Below are positions 25,780 through 34,028 of a stretch of 64,000 nt of DNA, one piece after another. The DNA is from Paenibacillus tyrphae. Its GTDB lineage: Bacteria > Bacillota > Bacilli > Paenibacillales > NBRC-103111. Both the position numbers and the translations under genes were made by a program. The notes under the pieces are model-generated. The model made no database searches and had not been told where the DNA came from. It worked only from the letters and a program-made list of their open reading frames with translations. Within the stretch, counting starts at the first letter, position 1; each line of letters opens with the position of its first letter. The DNA is taken from NCBI RefSeq assembly GCF_024158745.1, contig NZ_JAMZAW010000006.1, forward strand, positions 186,001 to 250,000, read 5' to 3'.

Positions 25780-26322
25780 ATGAACGATAAGAACTCAAGC
25801 ATTTATATTCGTGCTTACGAACCTTCGGATGCGGAGGCGCTGCTCGCTTTGCACCTGAATAACCGGGAGTTTTTTCAAATGTATAACCCCGCTCGCGACG
25901 AATCTTTTTATACGCTGGAAACCCAGCTTGCGAACATCGGCACTGGAAAAGACGAGCGGAGCCAGGACAAACGGTACCCTTTCGGTATTTTCCTGAGGGA
26001 GACGGATGAACTGATCGGAGAAATCTCGTTGTTCGAAGTGAAGCGCGGTCCGCTGCAAAAATGTTTGCTGGGTTACTCCCTGGATCAGCGGCACAACGGG
26101 AAAGGGTACGCGTCTGAGGCGGTGCGGCTGATCGTGGAGTTTGCGTTTAAAGAGGCCGGCTTGCACCGGATCGAAGCGGGCGCGATGCCTCGCAACGCAG
26201 GCTCGCTGCGCGTTCTGGAGAAGGCGGGCTTCCGCCCGGAAGGCTTGGCGCGCAAAAACGTGAAAATCAACGGGGTTTGGGAAGATCATCAAATGTTTTC
26301 GCTTTTGGACGAGGACGTTTGA
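25780..26322 (+). CDS. GNAT N-acetyltransferase (RimJ/RimL-like)
   Basis: A 180-residue enzyme of the GNAT fold that transfers acetyl from acetyl-CoA to an amino group. Motif A reads GYSLDQRHNGKGYASEAV (the Q/RxxGxG/A loop is QRHNGKGYA), preceded by LIGEISLFEV and followed by AGAMPRNAGSLRVLEKAGF, as in ribosomal-protein alanine acetyltransferases. ATG at 25771 directly abuts the previous stop; ATG at 25780 is nine bases from AAGGGTGA and is preferred. It lies tightly between the pseudo-tubulin and the vWA membrane gene. Since tubulins are classic acetylation targets in eukaryotes, modification of a cluster protein is an attractive but unproven idea. Confidence 0.85.
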   Translation: MNDKNSSIYIRAYEPSDAEALLALHLNNREFFQMYNPARDESFYTLETQLANIGTGKDERSQDKRYPFGIFLRETDELIGEISLFEVKRGPLQKCLLGYSLDQRHNGKGYASEAVRLIVEFAFKEAGLHRIEAGAMPRNAGSLRVLEKAGFRPEGLARKNVKINGVWEDHQMFSLLDEDV

Positions 26323-26343
26323 AGTGGAAAGTGAGGAAGGCCG

Positions 26344-27642
26344 ATGAAACGTCGGAAATGGAATCCGCTGCTGACCGGACTCAGCATCGTAGGTGGCTTT
26401 CTAGGATTTATCGCAGGGGAAATGATGCTCAGCCGGTGGGAAGGAACGCTGCACGAAACTGTGCTGATGGGGCTATATTTCGGGGTGTTCGCCCTGATCG
26501 TCGGGCTGTGCTGTCTGCTGGCGGAGATCCTGTCACCGCAATTGAACGGAAGAAACTGGCGTCTCCGCTATGCCTCCGACGGATGGAAGCTGCTCGTTCC
26601 CGGCACGCTTCTTCTTCTGTTTGGGGCGGGGGCGCTGTTTCAATGGGCCTACGGGCTGTATTTCGATTCTGCGAAATCGGGGCGGCCGCAAGATTACGTG
26701 CTCATTTTGGATACGTCCGAGAGCATGAAGCAGAACGATCCGAACAAGCAGAGCTTGCAGGCGGTCAAGTCGCTGATCGGGCAGATGGACAGCAACAAAC
26801 GGGTCGGCGTGCTGACGTTCAACGATACGGTGACCTGGGTGCAGAAGCTGACGCAGCTCAGCAGCGAAGCCGTCAAAAGCCAAGTGCTGGCGCAGATCGA
26901 CGCGATTCCCGCCCCGACCGGGGGGACCGACATTGCGCAGGCGCTTACCCAAGCGATCGACCATATGCAGAAGGAATCGCACCGCAAAGGAGCCGTCATT
27001 CTCATCTCGGACGGCTACAGCGATGTGGATATCGCGCAAGTCGTACAGCCTTATAATTTGGAAAATATCGCCATACACACGATCGGGATGAAGCAGCCGA
27101 ACGAGGAAGGGAGCCAACTGCTGCAGCGGATCGCCGAAGCGACGGGCGGAACGTTCCAAGAGGTGAAGCAGGCCGAGCTGGTGACGGACGCATTCCGCAA
27201 CATTTATTTGAAAGACCATCATTTCCATCTCATGAACGAACGGCAGGGACAGATGCAAGGCAGCGGTTGGCATGCGGCGCTGCGGGTCGTGCTGATTCTG
27301 TTCATCGGCGCGCTGCTCGGGCTGTCGCTTGGCATCGTGTTCGATAACCGCTTCCTGGCGCGCAGCTTCGTTGTCGGCGGCATGATAGCCGGTCTGCTCG
27401 CAGGCCTGACGCTGGAATACGGCCTGCCTTCAGAGCATCCGAGCACCGTGCGCGCTATAGCGGACCTTATTCTGGCCGTCGTGCTGTCGCTGTCCACCTT
27501 GCTGTTCGCCGTGCATGAAAGCACCGGCGCGAACACTGGTCTTCGCCGCGGCAGACCGCGCGAGCTGTATGCCGGTTCGGATGGCGAGAGCAGCCGCTAT
27601 GGCGGAAGAGACGGCAGCCGGACCGGCAAACGGTTCCGGTAA
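26344..27642 (+). CDS. Membrane vWA-domain protein
   Basis: A 432-residue protein. Three hydrophobic segments lie at the N-terminus (LSIVGGFLGFIAG, LMGLYFGVFALIVGLCCLL, LLVPGTLLLLFGAGALF), then a vWA domain (about 115-300) with MIDAS residues in LDTSESM, GGTDIAQAL and LISDGYSDVD, then three more hydrophobic segments (LILFIGALLGLSLGIVF and following) and a basic tail. It is a different type from the exported vWA protein at 17907: here the vWA domain lies between membrane bundles. The start follows GAGGAAGG. It is 21 bases after the acetyltransferase and 17 bases before the next gene, so it belongs to one transcript with them. Confidence 0.82.
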   Translation: MKRRKWNPLLTGLSIVGGFLGFIAGEMMLSRWEGTLHETVLMGLYFGVFALIVGLCCLLAEILSPQLNGRNWRLRYASDGWKLLVPGTLLLLFGAGALFQWAYGLYFDSAKSGRPQDYVLILDTSESMKQNDPNKQSLQAVKSLIGQMDSNKRVGVLTFNDTVTWVQKLTQLSSEAVKSQVLAQIDAIPAPTGGTDIAQALTQAIDHMQKESHRKGAVILISDGYSDVDIAQVVQPYNLENIAIHTIGMKQPNEEGSQLLQRIAEATGGTFQEVKQAELVTDAFRNIYLKDHHFHLMNERQGQMQGSGWHAALRVVLILFIGALLGLSLGIVFDNRFLARSFVVGGMIAGLLAGLTLEYGLPSEHPSTVRAIADLILAVVLSLSTLLFAVHESTGANTGLRRGRPRELYAGSDGESSRYGGRDGSRTGKRFR

Positions 27643-27659
27643 CGACGGGAGGCTGGCAG

Positions 27660-28298
27660 ATGATGCAATGGAGCGAACCTGACGAGCGGTACCGGATTAC
27701 GAAAGCGGCCTCCGAGGTCAGGGAAGGCGAATGTCTTCTGACGTGGCATTGGCCGAAGGAAATCAATTACGTCTACATCGACAGCTTCGAAGACGGGGGC
27801 GAACTGCCCCCGGACGGGCTGGACCCGAAGCGGCTCAAGCTGTTTACTCGCGAGGAATACAAGGCGAAAGCCGGCTACCGAGCCCGTGTCGACTTTACGG
27901 GGCCGTATTTTTACCGGATCTATCCTTGCGTGATGCTGGAAGGACGGCTGACCCCGCTGCTGCAGCGGGACGGAGACAATCTGACCCGCGTCAGCGGAGG
28001 CCGGGCGAAAATCCGTTACGGCATCAAATACGGCGGCGGTTGGTTCAGTAAATATAAAACCGTGCAGATCCGGCTGTTCTGCGAAATTCCGGTCCCCCGG
28101 GAAGCCCTGTGCTACGTGAAAAAAGAAGGAGCGGCCCCGCGAAATAAGGAAGACGGGACCTTTTATCCGTTCATGAACGATTTTCCGCCGGGGCGCACGG
28201 AGCTGCCGCCCATCGAGGTCGGCAAAAACGACTATATCCGGTTGTTTTTTACCGACGGACCGATCTATGGCGAGCGGTTTGAACTCATTCCGGACTAA
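27660..28298 (+). CDS. Uncharacterised beta-rich protein, GTPase neighbour
   Basis: A 212-residue protein without signal peptide or membrane helix. The composition and spacing (TWHWPKEINYVYIDS, YRARVDFTGPYFYRIYPC, KYKTVQIRLFCEIPVP, DYIRLFFTDGPIYGERF) suggest paired beta-sandwich domains of the fibronectin or Ig type. No catalytic residues stand out and I do not recognise a family. It lies 15 bases upstream of the GTPase gene and probably serves as a binding module for it. ATG at 27660 or 27663 follows GGGAGG. Confidence 0.65.
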   Translation: MMQWSEPDERYRITKAASEVREGECLLTWHWPKEINYVYIDSFEDGGELPPDGLDPKRLKLFTREEYKAKAGYRARVDFTGPYFYRIYPCVMLEGRLTPLLQRDGDNLTRVSGGRAKIRYGIKYGGGWFSKYKTVQIRLFCEIPVPREALCYVKKEGAAPRNKEDGTFYPFMNDFPPGRTELPPIEVGKNDYIRLFFTDGPIYGERFELIPD

Positions 28299-28313
28299 AG
28301 GAGGGACCTGGGC

Positions 28314-29579
28314 ATGTTGGGGTTTTTTAAGCAATTTTTCGAAAAGAAGCCTGTGGAAAAAGAACGTCCGCCTTATTACAGCATCGTTTGTCCGTACTGC
28401 TTCCATAAATTCGAGCCGGACGAGGTCGTGTTCCGCGCCGTGCATACGAAGGAGAACGACGACGAATTCACGCTGCAGGAAGACGAGCGGCTGAACGCAT
28501 GGCGGCGCAAGTTCAATCTGTCGCAGCAGGACATGGAGGCGGTGATCGAGCCGCACACGATCCCGGAAGAGAACCACGTGTACTCGGAAAACGTGCTGGT
28601 GGCGGTCATCGACCGTTATGGCGTGGCGACGCGGCGGCGGCTCTGTCCGAGCTGCCACAACGAGCTGCCGATTTCGGCCGGCAAAATGCCGAGCAACATC
28701 ATCTCCATCGTCGGGGCGTCGCAGGTCGGCAAATCGGTCTATATGACGTCGCTGATCCATACGCTGCAATCCTCGACGGCTTCGAATTTCGACGCGGCTT
28801 GCATGCCGCTCAGCGCCGAAATCAGCCGGAAGTTCCGGCAAAATTATTTGGAGCCGATCTTCGACCGCGGCATGATGCTGGAGTCGACGAACCCGAACGA
28901 GCAGCAGGAGCCGTTTATTTTCCAGTTCGTATTCAAGGACGAACAGCGCGCGCCGCTCACGCTCGTGTTCTTCGATGTTGCGGGCGAGGGCATGGTGGAG
29001 CGCGATTATTTGGAAATCTATGCGTCGCATATTAAAAATTCCTCGGGCATTTTGTTTCTCGTCGATCCGCTGCAAATCCGCACGATCCGCGACAAAATCC
29101 GCCTGAACGTCGGCCAGGAAGAAGGCGAGTTCGCAAGCCGCTATGACGAGCCGCGCGAGGTTGTCATCAGCTTGTTCGAAAACTTCATCGCCCATCAGCA
29201 GGGCAGCAAGACGAAAATTCCGACGGCCATCGTTCTGACGAAGAGCGATATGCTGCAATATTTGAAAGAGGAAGACAGCGAATATATTCAGTCCAACAGC
29301 AACGTGTTCCGCAACGTGATTCACAAAGGCTATTTGGACCAGACCGAGTTTGAGAACATTAACGGCGAAATCCGCCGCTTTATCGAGAAGGTGGACCGGC
29401 CGTTCAAGGATGCGGTCGACGTGTATTTCCAGAACACCGCCTACTTCGCCGTATCCGCGCTTGGTTCGAACCCGGTAAACCGGCAGGTGACCGGTGTCAT
29501 TAGCCCAACCCGGGTGGACGAACCGTTCATCTGGCTGCTTCACCAGCTCGACTACATCGACAGGAGAGATGCGCCGTGA
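28314..29579 (+). CDS. P-loop GTPase with N-terminal zinc ribbon (double-GTPase/TRAFAC-like)
   Basis: A 421-residue cytoplasmic protein. Paired cysteines CPYC (26-29) and CPSC (about 113-116) form a zinc ribbon split by a helical insert. The GTPase core follows: Walker A GASQVGKS (134-141), the switch/Walker B segment FFDVAGEG (Asp221), and the base-recognition motif TKSD (309-312). The lack of a typical DxxG and the presence of DVAGEG resemble the DO-GTPase group linked to GAP1-type partner proteins, and the next gene encodes just such a partner. The stop codon overlaps the next start by four bases (GTGA), so the two are translationally coupled. The ribosome binding site is GGAGGG. Confidence 0.82.
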   Translation: MLGFFKQFFEKKPVEKERPPYYSIVCPYCFHKFEPDEVVFRAVHTKENDDEFTLQEDERLNAWRRKFNLSQQDMEAVIEPHTIPEENHVYSENVLVAVIDRYGVATRRRLCPSCHNELPISAGKMPSNIISIVGASQVGKSVYMTSLIHTLQSSTASNFDAACMPLSAEISRKFRQNYLEPIFDRGMMLESTNPNEQQEPFIFQFVFKDEQRAPLTLVFFDVAGEGMVERDYLEIYASHIKNSSGILFLVDPLQIRTIRDKIRLNVGQEEGEFASRYDEPREVVISLFENFIAHQQGSKTKIPTAIVLTKSDMLQYLKEEDSEYIQSNSNVFRNVIHKGYLDQTEFENINGEIRRFIEKVDRPFKDAVDVYFQNTAYFAVSALGSNPVNRQVTGVISPTRVDEPFIWLLHQLDYIDRRDAP

Positions 29580-32383
29580 GCCGGGACCGAAACATTCAGC
29601 AGCACTATTTTACCCGGGACCGGGAAGGAATTTTCCGCACGAACGAAGGGTTCGATACGGTAGCGAAATCCGCCGGGCTCGATAACGGTTTTATTAAAGC
29701 GGCGCTTCATCCGTACTGCGTGTATAAGGCGCCGCAGGAGCTGCTCACACGCGGAGAGGCGGACGAGAGCCGGTATCCGGAAGCGTTCGGCGTCTTCCAT
29801 ACCGACAGCGGGGAGCTTGTGATCGGGCGCACCGTTTACGTCAGCGCCGACTTTACCGGACAGCGGAGCGCTTTTTTCACGCATCATTACGTCGTGCCCA
29901 AGGAAGGTCAAGAGGCCTTCGTACGCGAGCCGGAACGTTTGTTTGCTATTCGCGACTTCCGAAGCAGCTACGATATTCAGGACGGGAAGTCGATTCCGGA
30001 GCTGGACGAGCTGGGTTACGACACCGCGGCCAAACCGGAGAACCCGGACCGGCTGCTCGGCAGACTGAAGCTGGACCGCACCCGCTTTCTGCAGCTGCTT
30101 TGCGCCGTGATGGCGTCGCTCACGAACAAGAAGAAGGTGTACGTCGCGCTGGACGCGGACGTGTCGGCCGGGAGCGCGGAAGCGAAACGGCTGATGGAGC
30201 TCGTTTACCGCTGCCTGCCGTATGCGATGCGCCGGCAGCTCGGATTCGTCACGTACCAGAGCGAGCCGGAAGGCAAGCAGCATTACCATGTCATGTTCGT
30301 GGAAAAGGGCAGCATTCGTCTGCCCGACCGTCAGCTCGAAAAAGATTATTTGTTCGATCTGCCGAATGAGCGGATTCATGGTGTGGACGTGTCCGGCACC
30401 GAGCATTCGGTTCTGGACTACGTCTGGGAGCACCGGGGAGATAAGGCAGGTCTGGAGCGGTTCTACGACTTTTGCGAGGAAGCGCTGCAGGACGTTGGCC
30501 ATCCCGTCGCGCTCGCCGTTCCGACCTATTCCCAGCTGAGCGAGCTGTTCCGGATCGAGCAGGGCCAGGAAGGCTTGTACGAGCAGAATCGGGCAGGCAC
30601 TGTGAAGGGCATTCTTCAGTACTTGACCGCGGAAACCGCAGGGCGGAAAAAACGGCTGAACGATTTGCTCGGCAAGCTGATCCGCAAGGAATTGATGGAT
30701 GGGGACAGTGTACCTACCGCGGAATTCGTTACGCCGCTGCTGGATTATTACGCTTTTGCCGACGAGGGGACGAAGACGCTGCTGATCGCCAGCTTTGCGC
30801 TTTATATCCGGCGGGCGGCGTCTGCGGCTTCCGGCGATATCCGCGCGGCGGTTCCGCTGATCGATCCGCTGCGGAACCAGAATGCGGTCTTTCTCGCCGT
30901 TCTGAAGCAGTTGCACGAGCAGCATCCCCAGACGGCGGAGCAGTATGCAGCCTATCGCATCACGGCGAGCGGATCGGTCAAGGAGTTTTTGGAAGAAATC
31001 AAGTTTTGGCTGATGTCCGCGGATGATTTGCTGCTGCAGCACTTTTTCCGCAATGAAGTATTGAAAAAAATGAAGCAGCTGCTCAAGGCGGAGAAATCCA
31101 GACGGATGGAAGTGGCCAAAAATACATACATCTACTTCGACCGTCTGCCGGAGCGCGAAGGAAAGCCGCAGTTCGAAGACTTCTGCATGCAGCTCAAGCT
31201 GGAAATCCAGCTCGAATTGCTGGAAGATCTGACCCCGACTGGGCTGAGCTACGAAGACCTGCTGCAGCTTGAGTTTATGCTGGACCCGCCGCAGCCGGAG
31301 CTTCTGCACAACCTGAACAGCGGCGGACGCATGACGCTGGATCTGCTGACCGCCGTGTACCGGGTGCTGACGCTGGAGCGGCGCAAGCCGTCCGATGTCG
31401 TAGCAACCATCGAGCGGCTTGGTCCGCTGGATCTGGAACGGGCGCAGGAGCTGCTGAAGAAGACGCTCGGCGATAAGATAGGACCGGAGACGTTCGGCAA
31501 AATCGCCTACGCCTTCAGCCGTCCGGATGCGGGAGTCCGGGGCGGGGGCGGATACGAAGCCGGGTATGACTTCGACCGGATGCTGGAGTACGTAGCCGCC
31601 CAGACCCGGGGGACGGATACGATCTACGAATTTATGCTATGGAGCGCGGGAGATTCCCGGTTTTCCGGCGGCTCGGGAATTGACGTTCACTACCGCGCTG
31701 CGCTGACGCGGTATTTTGACCGGCACGATTCCAAGGCGTTCAAGAACAAGCCGATCAAGGAGCTGCTGCTTGGCGTGCCGAACGAAGCGTTCGCCGCCGT
31801 GTTTAAAGAAATCAAGCTGAAGCAGGACCCGGGCATCATCCAGTTTGTACTGCGGCGTAAAAGAAAACTTTTTCGGCTAGGCATTCTCGTGCTTCCGCTG
31901 CTGCTTATCATCATTCTGTTGTCCACGTTCTGGACGCCGATGATGGGAGCGATTCTTCGCCCAGCGCCCACGCTCACGGTCGAGACGCTGCCGGAAAAAA
32001 CGGCCCAGCCGGTTGTTACCGTAAAAGCAAGCGCGACGGACGGCGGCTACGATCCGAACCCGAACATTTTCGTGAACGGGCAGCACGTCGGCAGCGGACA
32101 AGTATCTGCTCCCGTCGTCCTGATGATCGGCGAGAATACGATCGAGATCAAGGCGGAGAACAAATACGGCAAAGCCAGCGAGCCGGTCGTCAAAAAAGTG
32201 CAGCTCGACCTTCCGATGCAAGGCCCGCCGCTTCCGGCGAGCAGCGCGTCCAAAGCCGGCGGAGGAACGCCAGGCGGCGCTTCCGGCGCACAAACCTCCT
32301 CCGAACCGGTTGCCGGTCCGAAGTTTACCCCTGCAAACACCAAGGGGAAGACGGAGCAGCAAATCCAATCCGGCGCACGCTAA
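29576..32383 (+). CDS. GAP1-like GTPase-associated protein with membrane helix and Ig-like end domain
   Basis: A 935-residue protein. The N-terminus, QHYFTRDREGIFRTNEGF and then TVAKSAGLD, matches the start of GTPase-associated protein 1 (GAP1-N2) domains; the middle (about 200-700) is helical. A hydrophobic helix near 762-785 (LGILVLPLLLIIILLS) is followed by a beta-rich domain (TVETLPEKTAQPVVTVKASA to KAENKYGKASEPVV, split by an NG turn) like a bacterial Ig domain, and a low-complexity Ser/Gly tail. So a cytoplasmic GTPase partner is fused to an external Ig-like domain, which would link GTPase state to the outside. It starts at GTG inside the stop of the GTPase gene and ends the cluster. 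Confidence 0.75.
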   Translation: MSRDRNIQQHYFTRDREGIFRTNEGFDTVAKSAGLDNGFIKAALHPYCVYKAPQELLTRGEADESRYPEAFGVFHTDSGELVIGRTVYVSADFTGQRSAFFTHHYVVPKEGQEAFVREPERLFAIRDFRSSYDIQDGKSIPELDELGYDTAAKPENPDRLLGRLKLDRTRFLQLLCAVMASLTNKKKVYVALDADVSAGSAEAKRLMELVYRCLPYAMRRQLGFVTYQSEPEGKQHYHVMFVEKGSIRLPDRQLEKDYLFDLPNERIHGVDVSGTEHSVLDYVWEHRGDKAGLERFYDFCEEALQDVGHPVALAVPTYSQLSELFRIEQGQEGLYEQNRAGTVKGILQYLTAETAGRKKRLNDLLGKLIRKELMDGDSVPTAEFVTPLLDYYAFADEGTKTLLIASFALYIRRAASAASGDIRAAVPLIDPLRNQNAVFLAVLKQLHEQHPQTAEQYAAYRITASGSVKEFLEEIKFWLMSADDLLLQHFFRNEVLKKMKQLLKAEKSRRMEVAKNTYIYFDRLPEREGKPQFEDFCMQLKLEIQLELLEDLTPTGLSYEDLLQLEFMLDPPQPELLHNLNSGGRMTLDLLTAVYRVLTLERRKPSDVVATIERLGPLDLERAQELLKKTLGDKIGPETFGKIAYAFSRPDAGVRGGGGYEAGYDFDRMLEYVAAQTRGTDTIYEFMLWSAGDSRFSGGSGIDVHYRAALTRYFDRHDSKAFKNKPIKELLLGVPNEAFAAVFKEIKLKQDPGIIQFVLRRKRKLFRLGILVLPLLLIIILLSTFWTPMMGAILRPAPTLTVETLPEKTAQPVVTVKASATDGGYDPNPNIFVNGQHVGSGQVSAPVVLMIGENTIEIKAENKYGKASEPVVKKVQLDLPMQGPPLPASSASKAGGGTPGGASGAQTSSEPVAGPKFTPANTKGKTEQQIQSGAR

Positions 32384-32390
32384 ATCGAAG

Positions 32391-32428
32391 CAGCCTGAAT
32401 CCTTTCACGACCGAAAGGGATCAGGCTG
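32391..32428 (+). terminator. Hairpin at the end of the tubulin/vWA cluster
   Basis: CAGCCTGAATCCTTTC (32391-32406) pairs with GAAAGGGATCAGGCTG (32413-32428), with one internal mismatch. The T-tract is poor, but the position between convergent genes fits a shared terminator. Confidence 0.6.
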
Positions 32429-32453
32429 TCGTCGTTTCCGGCGCAGTGCCTCG

Positions 32454-33950
32454 TTACTTTTGACGCGTTAGCGCGACAAGTGCAACGTAACCGGCGGAGC
32501 AAGCGAACGTCAGAAGCATGAGCGTTAGCTGCAGAGGCATTCCGGAGAAGCCTGCGGCGGGCAGCAGTCGGCCTCCCCAAAGCGTGACGACACTGGTGAG
32601 CAGCAGCAGGACGACGGCGTTCATCACAAGCGTCTTCCCGGAGAAGGATAGCTGCAGATCGCGGCGGAGTACGTTAAGATTCCACAGTACCGGGATCGTT
32701 TCAAACAGCAGCACGCCTGCCGCGATCCCGGTATAGCCCCATCCGGGAATCCCGGTCAATACGTAAAGCATCATCATGGAGCAGACAATGCCGACGAGAA
32801 TGCCGCGCATCGGCTCTTTTTTCCGGCCGACGGCCCACAGAACGCTCGTCGTCACTTCCCGCAATCCCGCAAGCAGCGGGCAGAGCGAAAGCAAGCGAAT
32901 CGCTGTCGCAAGCTTCTCTTGGTCGAATAGCAGGCGCGCCAGTTCTTCAGCGAAGGTAAACAGGAAGAGCGCCGCGCTGATTCCCCATAATATACTCAGG
33001 TTTAGAGCCTTGCCGATTCTCCGGAAGGCGCGGTCGAACCGCCGGGTCTGCCAATCGGCGGCGATTTTTGGGGAAAGCGTATGGGTGAGCGAAAACGTGA
33101 TCAAGGTCGGGATATAGACGATCGTCATCGCCATGCCCGTCATTTCGCCGAATATGGCAAGTGCTTGTCCCGACGAAAGTCCGGAGGCCTGGAGCCGCAT
33201 CGGAACGATGGACGCTTCCAGAAAATCCGACAAAGGAATGATGAGCCGGGTGGCCGTCAAGGCGAGCGCCGTATGCGTGAACAAGCGGAGACTGCGATCC
33301 GGCTCTACTTGGCCTGAGACCGCACTCGCGGAAGACTGTGAATGGCGAAGCAGCATCACAAGCAGGAAAGCCAAGGCGCAGCCGGCCCCCGTCGATGCGC
33401 CCAGCGCAGCCGTACCTAAGGCTTGCGGCATGCTGAGGCTCGTGCCGATCGAGAGGAGCAGCAGGATGGTCCCGACCCGGACCGATTGCTCGACAAGTTC
33501 GGAGACGGCGATAGTCCCGAACGCTTCCAGGCCTTGAAGATACCCGCGGAGCAGGCTTAGCAGCGGCACGAGCCACAGCGCCGGCAAGAACATGCGAATC
33601 GGCAGCTCCAGCTTTCCATTGCCGAGCCGAACCGCAATTTCGTTCGTGAACAGGAAGAAGCCTGCGCACAGCAGCGTACATACCCCGATGTAGAGCAAGG
33701 ACATGTTGCGGTAAATCCGCCAGCCGTTTCCGGCGCTTTTAGCGGTGGATAAGGTCAGCGCCATAGGCAAACCGCCGGTGAGCAAGGTCAAGACGAGGCC
33801 GTAAAACGCGTAGGCAATCTGATATAAGCCGACCCCTTCCGGACCCAAATAACGAAATAACGGAATGCGGAGGAGCAGCCCGAGCAATTTCACAATTAAC
33901 ATTGCGCTTGTCCGAAGCGCCATCTGTTTGAATATCGGGGGCAGAATCAT
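32454..33950 (-). CDS. MOP/MATE-type flippase, SpoVB-like
   Basis: A 498-residue protein with about 14 hydrophobic segments, the length usual for polysaccharide biosynthesis (Wzx/SpoVB) lipid flippases. The N-terminal KLLGLLLRIPLFRYLGPEGV, with GVGLYQIAYAFYGL next, is the classic SpoVB/MurJ-like start. Such proteins flip lipid-linked sugars; SpoVB homologues act in spore cortex synthesis. Frames open at 33962 and 33956, but the SD-like AGGTGGTGAT is best spaced from ATG at 33950. It lies downstream of an exported amidase gene in the same direction, which supports a cell-wall role. Which lipid is moved cannot be told. Confidence 0.85.
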   Translation of the reverse strand: MILPPIFKQMALRTSAMLIVKLLGLLLRIPLFRYLGPEGVGLYQIAYAFYGLVLTLLTGGLPMALTLSTAKSAGNGWRIYRNMSLLYIGVCTLLCAGFFLFTNEIAVRLGNGKLELPIRMFLPALWLVPLLSLLRGYLQGLEAFGTIAVSELVEQSVRVGTILLLLSIGTSLSMPQALGTAALGASTGAGCALAFLLVMLLRHSQSSASAVSGQVEPDRSLRLFTHTALALTATRLIIPLSDFLEASIVPMRLQASGLSSGQALAIFGEMTGMAMTIVYIPTLITFSLTHTLSPKIAADWQTRRFDRAFRRIGKALNLSILWGISAALFLFTFAEELARLLFDQEKLATAIRLLSLCPLLAGLREVTTSVLWAVGRKKEPMRGILVGIVCSMMMLYVLTGIPGWGYTGIAAGVLLFETIPVLWNLNVLRRDLQLSFSGKTLVMNAVVLLLLTSVVTLWGGRLLPAAGFSGMPLQLTLMLLTFACSAGYVALVALTRQK

Positions 33951-34028
33951 CCGCATCACCACCTCGGCCGGACGGAAAAGTGTTGTCCACTCTCATCTTA
34001 TGTCCAAGGCGGCGGCCGTATGATTTCT

